DNA of 52,978 nt from Bacteroidota bacterium (GTDB taxonomy: Bacteria > Bacteroidota > Bacteroidia > Bacteroidales > GCA-2748055). The stretch covers positions 1-52,978 of the forward strand of contig JAAEOI010000109.1 in the NCBI GenBank assembly GCA_024244665.1. The letters are read 5' to 3'. This document shows, one piece after another, positions 16,410-25,062 of the stretch. The position numbers were made by a program, and so were the translations under genes. The notes beneath the pieces were generated by a model, which had not been told where the DNA came from, made no database searches, and saw only the letters and a list, made by a program, of their open reading frames with translations. Within the stretch, counting starts at the first letter, position 1; each line of letters opens with the position of its first letter.

Positions 16410-17597
16410 TTACTCCACTTCCAGAACAAGCCCTTTCAGGTACTCACCTTCAGGGTGATAGAGACTAATGGGGTGGTCGGCAGGCTGAGTCAACTGTTGG
16501 AGAATCCGCACATTCCGCCGGGCATTGGCAGCCGCAACAAAGACCGATTTCCGGAAATTTTCTTTACTGACCGCCTGCGAACAGCTGAAGGTAAAGAGGA
16601 CTCCGCCGGGTGCAATCACCTCGAAAGCTCTCTGGTTAAGCCGTTTATACCCCTGAAGTGCGTTATTCAGTACATTCTGATGCTTGGCAAAAGCTGGAGG
16701 ATCCAGGATAATCAGGTCATACTGGTCCTTAATCTCCCTGAAATAGGAGAATGCATCAACAGCATACGCCTCGTGCTTCTTGCTCCCTGGAAAGTTCATT
16801 TCCATGTGTTCGCGGGTCAGATCGATGGCCTTCCCCGAACTATCCACACTGTGTACCAGTTCGGCACCCCCGCCCAGTCCATAAACACTGAATCCCCCGG
16901 TATAACCAAACATATTCAGCACCTTTCTTCCCTCCGACCAGCTGCCGAGCATGCTGCGGTTTTCGCGCTGATCAATAAAAAAACCTGTCTTCTGCCCTTC
17001 AGTCCAGTTCACCCTGAAACGAAATCCGTTCTCCAGAACTTCACTATGGGGAGCATCGCCGAGAAGGAAACCCGAACGCTCCTCGATCCCTGGCTTTTCA
17101 GGGAGGGTGGACTGGCTCTTATTATATATGGTATGAATCCGGGCCCCTGCGACTGTCAGAAGAGAAGCTTTGATGGCCCCCAGGTTTTTATACATTCCAA
17201 TGGAGTGCATCTGGACCACTGCAGCCCCGTTGTAATAATCGACGATCAATCCCGGCATCCCGTCACCCTCGGCATTCACCCACCTGAAAACATTGGTTTG
17301 ATCATTATCAACCATTCCCAGTTTCTCCCGAAGCTTCCACGCTCTCATGATCCGCTCATCCCAGAAATCCTGGTTAAAGTCCAGCTGATCGAAGCTGAGT
17401 ACCCGTACTGCAATGGAACCCTGCTGGTAATGTCCCGAGGCAAGGAACTCATCCTTGTTGTCGTATATATCCACCATCCCTCCTTCCCTGGCAGGCCCGT
17501 GTATCTTCTTGATGGCACCAGAAAAAACCCAGGGGTGAAACCGCCTTAGTGATGAATCTTTACCCGACTTCAATACAATTTTTGTCCGTTCACTCAT
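16410..17597 (-). CDS. rlmI: RlmI-like class I SAM-dependent rRNA methyltransferase
   Basis: This 395-residue protein has an N-terminal PUA domain (about 1-75, with FHPWVFSGAI near 20-29), a linker domain, and a C-terminal Rossmann methyltransferase domain. SAM-binding motif I is VLNMFGYTGGFSVYG near 225, and motif IV is LIILDPPAF near 293-301. The sequence FSCSQAVS near 340 supplies the conserved cysteine region. E. coli RlmI (YccW) methylates C5 of a cytosine in 23S rRNA; the domain order and length (396 in E. coli) fit that family. Target specificity in this organism is inferred. It starts one base after the stop of the exonuclease gene, so both are likely co-transcribed. Confidence 0.88.
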   Translation of the reverse strand: MSERTKIVLKSGKDSSLRRFHPWVFSGAIKKIHGPAREGGMVDIYDNKDEFLASGHYQQGSIAVRVLSFDQLDFNQDFWDERIMRAWKLREKLGMVDNDQTNVFRWVNAEGDGMPGLIVDYYNGAAVVQMHSIGMYKNLGAIKASLLTVAGARIHTIYNKSQSTLPEKPGIEERSGFLLGDAPHSEVLENGFRFRVNWTEGQKTGFFIDQRENRSMLGSWSEGRKVLNMFGYTGGFSVYGLGGGAELVHSVDSSGKAIDLTREHMEMNFPGSKKHEAYAVDAFSYFREIKDQYDLIILDPPAFAKHQNVLNNALQGYKRLNQRAFEVIAPGGVLFTFSCSQAVSKENFRKSVFVAAANARRNVRILQQLTQPADHPISLYHPEGEYLKGLVLEVE

Positions 17598-17598
17598 C

Positions 17599-18186
17599 TC
17601 AATTGTTTAAGGCGTTTCTCAATTCGTTATATATCTCCAGGCAAATCCACGCATCGGTGGCCGCATACCTGAGCTGTGCTTCGGTGAGGATATCTGCATC
17701 CCAGTTGGATACCTGTTGTGATTTGGAGATGCGGTAGCCCAGCACGATGGCGCTCATCTTCTTCAGTCCCTTTTCCCATATTTTAAAAGCCTCCACATAA
17801 TTCTGAAGGTCAAGGAAACCACCCGGTTCGAATTGAAAATCGGACCTCATTCTTCGGATATCATCGTTCAGGCCCGTCCCCACCTTCATCACCTTCCCAT
17901 CGGAAAGCAGGTTCAGAAGTTGTCTCGGATAACCCAGTCTGCTCACCCTGATCAGCCAGGCGTGTTCCGGGGAGGAGAGCTGAATCAGGGAGGTGGGATA
18001 CATCTTCCCTTTCTTAAATGAGGGCTTTGTCTCTGTATCGAATCCCAGGATTGTTTGGGCCGAAAGGGCTTCGATCGCCTCTCCGAACTCCTCTTCAGTC
18101 TGAATCAATGTGATAGGGCCCTCAAACTGGATCAGATCCAGCGTTGCAACCTCCTCCTTGGTAATCTCGCTCTGAAATAGTTTCAT
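17599..18186 (-). CDS. RNase D-like 3'-5' exonuclease (DEDD superfamily)
   Basis: This 195-residue protein is a stand-alone 3'-5' exonuclease domain. The ExoI motif with catalytic Asp and Glu is LGFDTETKPSF near 48-58. ExoII is VGTGLNDDIRRM near 105-116, and ExoIII is YAATDAWICLEIY near 172-184, with Tyr and Asp in YxxxD spacing. No HRDC domain follows, so it is shorter than RNase D and closer to the small WRN-exonuclease-like proteins. Whether DNA or RNA is the substrate cannot be told. Its ATG overlaps the upstream DUF5063 gene's stop by four bases (ATGA), and the methyltransferase gene follows after one base, making a tight cluster with recQ further upstream. Confidence 0.88.
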   Translation of the reverse strand: MKLFQSEITKEEVATLDLIQFEGPITLIQTEEEFGEAIEALSAQTILGFDTETKPSFKKGKMYPTSLIQLSSPEHAWLIRVSRLGYPRQLLNLLSDGKVMKVGTGLNDDIRRMRSDFQFEPGGFLDLQNYVEAFKIWEKGLKKMSAIVLGYRISKSQQVSNWDADILTEAQLRYAATDAWICLEIYNELRNALNN

Positions 18187-18728
18187 TCTAATGTGGGATC
18201 AACTCCTGCAACATACAGGTCATGCAGCGAGGAGAGGGAGCGAAGCAATTTTTTGCCCCAGTGATCGGTAAACCTCACCTTCACCTCCCAGACTGCATCA
18301 TTCATAATCTCCTCCAGTCCTCTGCTGTATTGGGCGGTAAAGTCACGCAGCTCCTGGTAGACATCCGACTGATCTTCAGAGATGGTATGGGTAACCAGGT
18401 CTGAATCATCAAATTCACCCTCTTCGGCCGGACGAAGGAATTCGTTATGGGGCCCCAAAAGGGTTGCAATCCGCTGAAAAATCTCCGCCCAGTCCTGTTC
18501 AGAAACAGTGGGCTCTGATCCCGATTCTAAAACAGGCTCAGTATCCCCGACCTTAAGCATGGCATAATAGACTTCCGACAGGTGCTTCACTAACTCAGAA
18601 ATAAAAGTCCTGCCATCTTTCCCTTTCAACTCCTCAAAGAAAGTGGCTGTTTCGTTGGCAGCTCTGACAAAATCCACTACTTCTTTGGAATAGACAAATG
18701 AATGAAGTTGTTGCTGATCCTCTTGCAT
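18183..18728 (-). CDS. DUF5063 family protein of unknown function
   Basis: This 181-residue soluble, acidic, mostly helical protein matches the DUF5063 family as I recall it, with VVDFVRAANETATFFEEL near 16-33 and repeated Trp/Asp-rich motifs later. No catalytic motif or membrane segment is visible. I chose the ATG at 18726-18728; a TTG six codons upstream (18746) is possible. It lies between recQ (40 bases upstream) and the 3'-5' exonuclease (4-base overlap). Linkage to DNA repair or nucleic acid processing genes is suggestive only. No function can be assigned. Confidence 0.7.
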   Translation of the reverse strand: MQEDQQQLHSFVYSKEVVDFVRAANETATFFEELKGKDGRTFISELVKHLSEVYYAMLKVGDTEPVLESGSEPTVSEQDWAEIFQRIATLLGPHNEFLRPAEEGEFDDSDLVTHTISEDQSDVYQELRDFTAQYSRGLEEIMNDAVWEVKVRFTDHWGKKLLRSLSSLHDLYVAGVDPTLE

Positions 18729-18768
18729 GGGCGCAAAGATAATCAAAAGCCTCCAATTGTCCGGCAGA

Positions 18769-20703
18769 CTATTTAAGCCCGATCTTCAAATCCTTTCCAC
18801 GAATCAACACTCCCGATTCCAGCAGTTGTTCCGCCACAGTAATCACCTGTCGTGGTTCGGCATCAACAGCCTCAACAATGGCATCAAGTTCCCGACTTCC
18901 ATCAGCCAGTAAGTTCGCAAGCTCCTCGCTTATCACCCTGAACTCCTCGCTTCCCGGCTTTAGCTCCCTGTTCCCCAGGCAAACATCGCAACGGCCGCAG
19001 GCCCTTGTTTTTACCTGGCCAAAATAACCCAGGAGGAACTGGTTCCTGCAGAGGGTTTCAGAGGAGGCATAACGAATCATCTCCCTCAGCCTTTTTTCAT
19101 ATCGCTCCTTCCTGAATTTATAGCGTTCGGGGGATATCAACAGGTTTTTATCATCCAGCCGCTCCTCCAGGTAGGTAATTACGGGGACGTTTTTCCGAGG
19201 TATGTAGTTGATAATCTGCCTGGATGAGAGCGATTTCAGGAACTCATAAACTTTTTGGGGAGACAGCCCGGAACGTCTGGCCAGGGAAGCCTCATCAATC
19301 CTGACATAAGCAGTGAAGAGACCACTGTACGAACGCAGCAGCAGTTTAATGAAAGCATCGAATTCAGCATTTTTCACCTGGAATCCGTAGAGATCATCCC
19401 TTCTGGTCTGAAACATTATTCTCGAAGGGTTGTTGAAAGCTTCAGTGATTGCAATATAACCCTCCCTTGTCAGCAGGGTAAGGGAACTGTGTGCTAACAT
19501 GGAGTTCAGCCGGTATTGATGAAGGAAATCACCAAATTCAAAATCATACTGCTGCCCCTTCCCACTGCCCAGGGGAACCTGGAGGAAGTTCCCCAGTGCC
19601 GCATATACCTGCCGGATTTTTGGAATACCTGGGAAATTAGCATCAATGCGCTGCTCGGCCTTCCGGATATCGGCCGGACTGAACAGGAGGATGGCCCATG
19701 ATTTTTGTCCATCCCTGCCGGCCCTTCCCGCTTCCTGGAAATAGGCCTCAGGTGTATCGGGCAGGTCAACATGGAGCACAAAACGAACATCGGGTTTATC
19801 GATCCCCATCCCGAATGCATTGGTTGCCACCATCACCCTGAAACGATCCGCAACCCAATCCTGCTGCCGGCTGTCACGCTCATCCTGCTTCAGGCCCGCA
19901 TGATAATAGCCGGATGAAATCCCCTTTCCCTGCAGCAGTAGCGAGAGCTCCCTGCACTTCTTCCGGTTCCTGGAATAGACAATCCCGCAACCACCCAGTT
20001 TTCCGATGATCTGCACAAGCTCCCGGGCCTTGTTCTCGGTCTGCCGGACCACATATGCCAGGTTTGAACGATCGAAGCTTTTGGAGAGCAGATTCTTCTC
20101 ATGGAAACCAAGTTGCTCCTGTATGTCGGAACAGACTTCCGGGGTGGCAGTGGCGGTCAGTGCCAGAACCGGAACTCCCTCCATCACCTCACGGATCGAC
20201 TTGATTTCCAGGTAGGAGGGCCTGAAGTCGTACCCCCATTGAGATATACAGTGAGCCTCATCCACAGCAATCAGATTCACATTCATATCTTTTACACGGG
20301 TCATGAACAATTCGGTGCGTAGTCTTTCAGGTGAGATATAGAGGAATTTGAAGTCTCCGAAAATACAGTTATCCAGCGTAATTGAAATCTCATTCCGGGT
20401 CATGCCGGAGTGTATGGAGACTGCTTTTATTTTCCTCTTGGTCAATTGATCCACCTGGTCCTTCATAAGCGCAATCAGCGGTGTCACAACGAGACAAATT
20501 CCGTCCATGGCAAGCGAGGGAACCTGGAATGTTATTGACTTTCCTCCCCCTGTCGGCATCAGTGCCAGGGTATCGTTTCCTTCCATCACCGAGGCAATGA
20601 TCTCCTCCTGAAGGGGACGAAATTCTGAATAGCCCCAAAAACGGGATAAAATCCCCCTAATTTCTTCGAGATAAGCTATGCTTTTTTTTTGTAATTTTGC
20701 CAC
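18769..20703 (-). CDS. recQ: ATP-dependent DNA helicase RecQ
   Basis: This 644-residue superfamily 2 helicase unwinds DNA 3'-5' in recombination and fork repair. Walker A is TGGGKS (51-56), and the DEAH box is at 148-151 in AVDEAHCISQWG. Motif VI is QEAGRAGRDGQ near 310. The zinc-binding domain cysteines are in ETLCRNQFLLGYFG and CGRCDVC near 575-605, followed by a winged-helix-type RQC segment. A canonical HRDC domain is not obvious; the last 60 residues instead look like a small winged-helix tail. The start is at 20703, leaving only 27 bases to the divergent guaB start, so the two promoters must overlap each other's 5' coding ends. It probably leads the recQ-DUF5063-exonuclease-rlmI run. 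Confidence 0.93.
   Translation of the reverse strand: MAKLQKKSIAYLEEIRGILSRFWGYSEFRPLQEEIIASVMEGNDTLALMPTGGGKSITFQVPSLAMDGICLVVTPLIALMKDQVDQLTKRKIKAVSIHSGMTRNEISITLDNCIFGDFKFLYISPERLRTELFMTRVKDMNVNLIAVDEAHCISQWGYDFRPSYLEIKSIREVMEGVPVLALTATATPEVCSDIQEQLGFHEKNLLSKSFDRSNLAYVVRQTENKARELVQIIGKLGGCGIVYSRNRKKCRELSLLLQGKGISSGYYHAGLKQDERDSRQQDWVADRFRVMVATNAFGMGIDKPDVRFVLHVDLPDTPEAYFQEAGRAGRDGQKSWAILLFSPADIRKAEQRIDANFPGIPKIRQVYAALGNFLQVPLGSGKGQQYDFEFGDFLHQYRLNSMLAHSSLTLLTREGYIAITEAFNNPSRIMFQTRRDDLYGFQVKNAEFDAFIKLLLRSYSGLFTAYVRIDEASLARRSGLSPQKVYEFLKSLSSRQIINYIPRKNVPVITYLEERLDDKNLLISPERYKFRKERYEKRLREMIRYASSETLCRNQFLLGYFGQVKTRACGRCDVCLGNRELKPGSEEFRVISEELANLLADGSRELDAIVEAVDAEPRQVITVAEQLLESGVLIRGKDLKIGLK
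20692..20699 (+). promoter_or_regulatory. Candidate -7 promoter element for guaB
   Basis: TAATTTTG matches TAnnTTTG exactly and lies 31 bases before the guaB ATG, inside the first codons of the divergent recQ gene. A run of T residues precedes it and no clear TTTG is found at the expected spacing, so support is partial. Confidence 0.35.
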
Positions 20704-20730
20704 ATTTAAATTTAACCAAATTATTATACA

Positions 20731-22200
20731 ATGTCTTTCGCCCAGGATAAAATCACTTTTGAGGGTATAACCTTCGACGACGTGCTATTAATTCCGGCTC
20801 ATTCAGAGGTTCTGCCCAGGGAGGTGGATATCACAACCCCCTTCTCCAGGAACATCCAGATGAACACTCCCATTGTATCGGCTGCAATGGATACAGTTAC
20901 GGAAGAGAAAATGGCCATCACTATTGCCCGTGAAGGGGGGATCGGTGTGATCCATAAAAACATGTCTCTGGAAGAGCAGGCCAGCCAGGTCAAAAGGGTT
21001 AAAAGGGCTGAAAGCGTTATGATCCATGAGCCCATTACCATCAAAAAGGAAGGAACTGTCGGCGATGCCCTGAGCCTCATGAAAGAGTATAAGATTGGCG
21101 GCATCCCGGTAGTGGATGAGAATAATTTACTCACAGGGATTGTCACAAACAGGGACCTGAGGTTCCAGCAGGACATGAACCGGGCCATTGCCGAAGTAAT
21201 GACCGGGGGCAACATCATCACCACTACACGTAAGACCGACCTGGCAGAAGCGGCGAAAATCCTGCAGAGGCACAAAATTGAAAAACTACCAGTGGTTGAC
21301 AAGGATAACAAACTGATCGGGCTCATTACCTATAAAGATATTACCAAATCAAAAGACAGGCCCAACTCCTGCAAGGATGATAAAGGGAGACTCCGTGTTG
21401 CAGCGGCGGTTGGTGTTTCTTCAGATATCCTGGACCGGGTGGAAGCCCTGAACAAGGCCGGGGTGGACGCGGTGGTAATAGACACTGCACACGGGCACCA
21501 CATCGGAGTAATTGAGAGCCTTAAAAAGGTAAAGGCAAAGTTCCCTGACCTGGATGTAGTGGTGGGAAACGTAGGGACAGGTGCTGCTGCCTTAGCACTG
21601 GTTGAAGCGGGAGCTGATGCAGTGAAGGTTGGAATCGGACCCGGTTCAATTTGTACCACAAGGATCATTGCCGGCGTGGGAGTCCCCCAGCTGAGTGCTA
21701 TTTATGAAGTAGCCAAAGCCATTCAAGGGTCCGGAGTTCCGGTCATTGCCGACGGAGGAATCCGCTACTCGGGAGATATTGTCAAGGCCCTTGCCGCCGG
21801 AGCTCACTCGATCATGGCCGGTTCACTTTTTGCAGGTGTTGAGGAGTCCCCCGGAGAAACGATTATTTATAATGGAAGAAAATATAAATCCTACCGTGGA
21901 ATGGGTTCAATTGAGGCCATGCAGCACGGATCCAAAGACCGTTATTTCCAGGATATGGAAGACGACATCAGGAAGCTGGTTCCTGAAGGCATTGCAGCCA
22001 GGGTGCCGTTCAAGGGAAGTCTGACAGAGGTAATCTACCAGATGATGGGTGGGCTTCGTGCCGGCATGGGATATTGCGGCGCTGGTAATATCGAAGCTTT
22101 GCAGGTTGCAAAATTTACCCGGATCACCAATGCAGGTGTCCAGGAGAGCCATCCCCATGATGTAACTATCACCAGGGAAGCTCCCAATTACAGCAGATAA
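20731..22200 (+). CDS. guaB: Inosine-5'-monophosphate dehydrogenase
   Basis: This 489-residue enzyme oxidises IMP to XMP with NAD+, the committed step of guanine nucleotide synthesis. The TIM-barrel catalytic domain is split by two CBS domains at about residues 95-210. The catalytic loop GPGSICTTR (about 300-308) contains the active-site cysteine. The substrate-phosphate motif ADGGIRYSGD follows near 337, and the flap contains YRGMGSIEAM near 388. Length is typical (about 485-490). It is followed after 44 bases by the PpiC-like gene on the same strand, so co-transcription with the envelope genes is possible. It is divergent from recQ with a 27-base gap. Confidence 0.97.
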   Translation: MSFAQDKITFEGITFDDVLLIPAHSEVLPREVDITTPFSRNIQMNTPIVSAAMDTVTEEKMAITIAREGGIGVIHKNMSLEEQASQVKRVKRAESVMIHEPITIKKEGTVGDALSLMKEYKIGGIPVVDENNLLTGIVTNRDLRFQQDMNRAIAEVMTGGNIITTTRKTDLAEAAKILQRHKIEKLPVVDKDNKLIGLITYKDITKSKDRPNSCKDDKGRLRVAAAVGVSSDILDRVEALNKAGVDAVVIDTAHGHHIGVIESLKKVKAKFPDLDVVVGNVGTGAAALALVEAGADAVKVGIGPGSICTTRIIAGVGVPQLSAIYEVAKAIQGSGVPVIADGGIRYSGDIVKALAAGAHSIMAGSLFAGVEESPGETIIYNGRKYKSYRGMGSIEAMQHGSKDRYFQDMEDDIRKLVPEGIAARVPFKGSLTEVIYQMMGGLRAGMGYCGAGNIEALQVAKFTRITNAGVQESHPHDVTITREAPNYSR

Positions 22201-22244
22201 TATTAAGTAACACTATTCGTTCTAAATAAAACTTATATAAGAAG

Positions 22245-24200
22245 ATGAGAAAAAGCATGCTCTCCATGATCCTTGTTGCCGTTGCAACGATAGGACTTTA
22301 CAGTCAGGAATCACCTGTATTAATGACCATTGCAGATGAAGATATCTCCCTGCATGAATTTGAACGGATTTACCGGAAAAACAACAACGATGCTTCATTG
22401 AACAAACAAACCCCTGAAGAATACCTTGAATTATTCATCAATTTCAAACTGAAAGTGATGGAGGCAGAGTCATTGGGAATGGATACCACCACCAAGTTCA
22501 TTAATGAGCTGGAAGGGTACAGGGAGCAGCTGGCCAAACCCTACCTTATTGATGAAGAGACCCGTGAAATATTGATTATGGAGGCTTATGAAAGAGCCCA
22601 AACCGATGTCAATGCAAGCCATATCCTGATAAAAACGCCGGCCAATCCTACACCCGAAGATACACTTGCTGCCTACGAAAAGATACTAGAGATCCGCAAC
22701 AGGATTTTCAAAGGAGAGGATTTTGAATCGGTGGCAAGGGCCACCTCCGAAGACGGATCAGCTGGCCGGAATGGTGGCAACCTGGGGTACTTTACAGTAT
22801 TTTCAATGATCTACAGTTTCGAATCCATGGCCTACACCACCCCGGTGGGCAAGATCAGTATGCCCTTCAGAAGCAGCTACGGTTATCACATCCTGAAGGT
22901 AAATGACCTTAGGCCGGCCCGTGGCCAGATTAAAGTAGCCCATGTTTTTGTCCGCACGCCTGCAGAAATGAATGAGGGACAAAAAGAGGAAGCTTATGCC
23001 AAAGCACAAATGATCTATGACAGCATCAGCATGGGCAGGGATTTCGCATACATGGCCAGCAACTACTCAGAAGATCCCAGTTCGGCCAAAAATGGCGGAG
23101 AGATCCCCTGGTTTGGAACCGGCCGGATGATCCCCGAATTTGAGAATGCAAGCCATGCTCTTGAGAATAAGGGCGATTACACCAAGCCATTCAAATCATT
23201 CTATGGATGGCATATTGTAAAACTGATCGACCGCAAGGAAATCGGCACCTACGAAGAGTTATTACCCGACCTTCAGGAGAAAGCCAACCGGGGCGACCGG
23301 ATGCAGTTTCAGACAGAACTCTATGTTGAAAGGCTGAAAGCCGATAACGGTTTCACTGAGTATAGAGAGGGAATTGAGAAAGTTTATGCTGCCACAGACT
23401 CCTCACTGCTGATGGGAGCCTGGAAGGGCGGAAATCTTGAAAACGACCCCACTCCCCTGATTAAAACGGGGAAGCGTAATGTAAGCATCGGGGAGTTCGT
23501 GTCTTATATCATGGAGAAGCAGAAGCGGGGGAAATCACGCCACATCCAGTCTTACGTGGATGAGTTGTATACGACCTTTATCAGGGAATCTGTGATCGAC
23601 TATGAAGATTCAGTCCTGGCCGACAAGTATCCCGAATTCAGGTACATCTATGAAGAGTACCACGACGGAATCCTCCTGTTCGACATCATGGATCAGAAAG
23701 TCTGGTCGAAAGCCGTTTCCGATACACTTGGCCTGACCGCCTTTCATAATAGCCATAAGGGTGACTATATGTGGGAACAACGCTCCGATGCACTGGTGAT
23801 AAGTTGCGGTGAGGATGCCAACGTGGCAGGCATACGGAAAGCCTACAAAAAAATTATCAAAGGGCGGCTTGACGAGGCTGCGCTGAACCTGGCATACTGT
23901 GCCAGTGACACGGTTCCATGTGTGACTGTTGAAAACCTGATTGTTGTAGCCGGTAAGAATTCTTTGGTGGATGACATGAACGGTCAGACCGGCATGGGGC
24001 CTGTGGTCGCCGGCGACGGATCCAACAGTTTCGTAATCCTGAAAGAAGTAATAAGTCCCGAACCAAAGAAACTGAATGAAGCCAGGGGGCAGATTACGTC
24101 TGACTACCAGAATTACCTGGAGAAGCAGTGGATTGCAGAGCTGAAGACAAAATATTCGGTGGAAGTGGACAGCTCACTACTCTCAGGGATTAAAAACTGA
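22245..24200 (+). CDS. Periplasmic peptidyl-prolyl isomerase with two parvulin domains
   Basis: This 651-residue protein has a signal peptide (cleavage near LYS-QES, residue 20) and a SurA-like helical N-terminal region. Two PpiC/parvulin domains follow: about 122-222 (starting at ASHILIKTP, ending SYGYHILKVND) and about 227-330 (VAHVFVRTP to FYGWHIVKLID). A long C-terminal segment of about 300 residues has no recognised domain. Parvulins catalyse proline isomerisation and act as chaperones for outer-membrane proteins. It is the first of three consecutive SurA/PpiC-type genes that lead into an OstA-like gene, separated by 2, 8 and -4 bases, so the four likely form one envelope-biogenesis operon. 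Confidence 0.9.
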   Translation: MRKSMLSMILVAVATIGLYSQESPVLMTIADEDISLHEFERIYRKNNNDASLNKQTPEEYLELFINFKLKVMEAESLGMDTTTKFINELEGYREQLAKPYLIDEETREILIMEAYERAQTDVNASHILIKTPANPTPEDTLAAYEKILEIRNRIFKGEDFESVARATSEDGSAGRNGGNLGYFTVFSMIYSFESMAYTTPVGKISMPFRSSYGYHILKVNDLRPARGQIKVAHVFVRTPAEMNEGQKEEAYAKAQMIYDSISMGRDFAYMASNYSEDPSSAKNGGEIPWFGTGRMIPEFENASHALENKGDYTKPFKSFYGWHIVKLIDRKEIGTYEELLPDLQEKANRGDRMQFQTELYVERLKADNGFTEYREGIEKVYAATDSSLLMGAWKGGNLENDPTPLIKTGKRNVSIGEFVSYIMEKQKRGKSRHIQSYVDELYTTFIRESVIDYEDSVLADKYPEFRYIYEEYHDGILLFDIMDQKVWSKAVSDTLGLTAFHNSHKGDYMWEQRSDALVISCGEDANVAGIRKAYKKIIKGRLDEAALNLAYCASDTVPCVTVENLIVVAGKNSLVDDMNGQTGMGPVVAGDGSNSFVILKEVISPEPKKLNEARGQITSDYQNYLEKQWIAELKTKYSVEVDSSLLSGIKN

Positions 24201-24202
24201 TC

Positions 24203-25054
24203 ATGAGCAGAACCCTGGTCTACATATCACTGGTTCTCTTATCCACAACCGGCTGTTCGCTGTTCACAGGGAGTAATAATGAGGTTCCCGTGGCAAGGGT
24301 TTTTGACCGCTACCTCTATCCTTCCGACCTTGATGATGCCATCCCGGAGGGAACATCCGGCAAGGACAGCATGGTACTGGCAAACCGGCACATTAACACC
24401 TGGGTAAAGGAGCAGCTGATGTTGAGCCGTGCAGAACAGGCCCTCACGGAGGAACAGAAGGATTTTGAAAAGCAGATTGCCGAATATCACCGTTCATTGC
24501 TTATATTCTCCTACAGGCAAAAACTGTTACAGCAGAAGCTTGATACCCTTGTTAGCAGCGGGGAGATCCAATCCTATTACCAGGACAATATCAGCAATTT
24601 CATCCTGGGACATGATGTGATCAAGGGCACATATATCAAAGTCCCTCTTTCTGCACCAAGGCTCGATGAACTGAGGAGATGGTCCTACACCAACGGGGAG
24701 GATGAGCTTGACAATATTGAGAAATATTGCATAACCTACGCAGAAAAGTACAGCGACTTTAATGACCAGTGGATCTATTTCTCCTCCATAAAGCCGCAAC
24801 TGCCCATAACCATCTCTCAACCCTCCAGGTACCTGAGATATAACAAGAACATTGAAACCAGAGATAACCTCTCAAGGTATTTCCTGCACGTGAGCGATCA
24901 CCTGCCCGAAGGAGAGATGACTCCCCTGGAGATGGTCTCTGATGACATTAGAAGTATTATTCTGAATAAAAGGAAGATAGAGTTTTTCCAGGACCTGGAA
25001 CAGATGGTTTATAACGACGGAGTTACCAGGAACCAGTTTGAAATTTATCAATAA
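24203..25054 (+). CDS. SurA-like lipoprotein lacking a parvulin domain
   Basis: This 283-residue protein starts with a short signal peptide and lipobox-like TTGC (Cys18), so it is probably a lipoprotein. The N-terminal half resembles the helical chaperone region of SurA/PpiC proteins: a strand with VARVFDRYLYPSDLDDAI, then an amphipathic helix with NTWVKEQLMLSRAEQ. The rest is helical and charged. I see none of the parvulin signatures (no HILVK or GYHII-type sequence), so it is probably a chaperone without isomerase activity. It sits two bases after the two-parvulin gene and 8 bases before surA. The gene order suggests a joint role in outer-membrane protein transport. Confidence 0.7.
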   Translation: MSRTLVYISLVLLSTTGCSLFTGSNNEVPVARVFDRYLYPSDLDDAIPEGTSGKDSMVLANRHINTWVKEQLMLSRAEQALTEEQKDFEKQIAEYHRSLLIFSYRQKLLQQKLDTLVSSGEIQSYYQDNISNFILGHDVIKGTYIKVPLSAPRLDELRRWSYTNGEDELDNIEKYCITYAEKYSDFNDQWIYFSSIKPQLPITISQPSRYLRYNKNIETRDNLSRYFLHVSDHLPEGEMTPLEMVSDDIRSIILNKRKIEFFQDLEQMVYNDGVTRNQFEIYQ

Positions 25055-25062
25055 GTAAGCAA

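Noticed and set aside
16407..17549. 380-codon open frame on the plus strand
   Set aside because: It is entirely antisense to the RlmI-like gene, whose motifs are intact, and its translation shows no domain.
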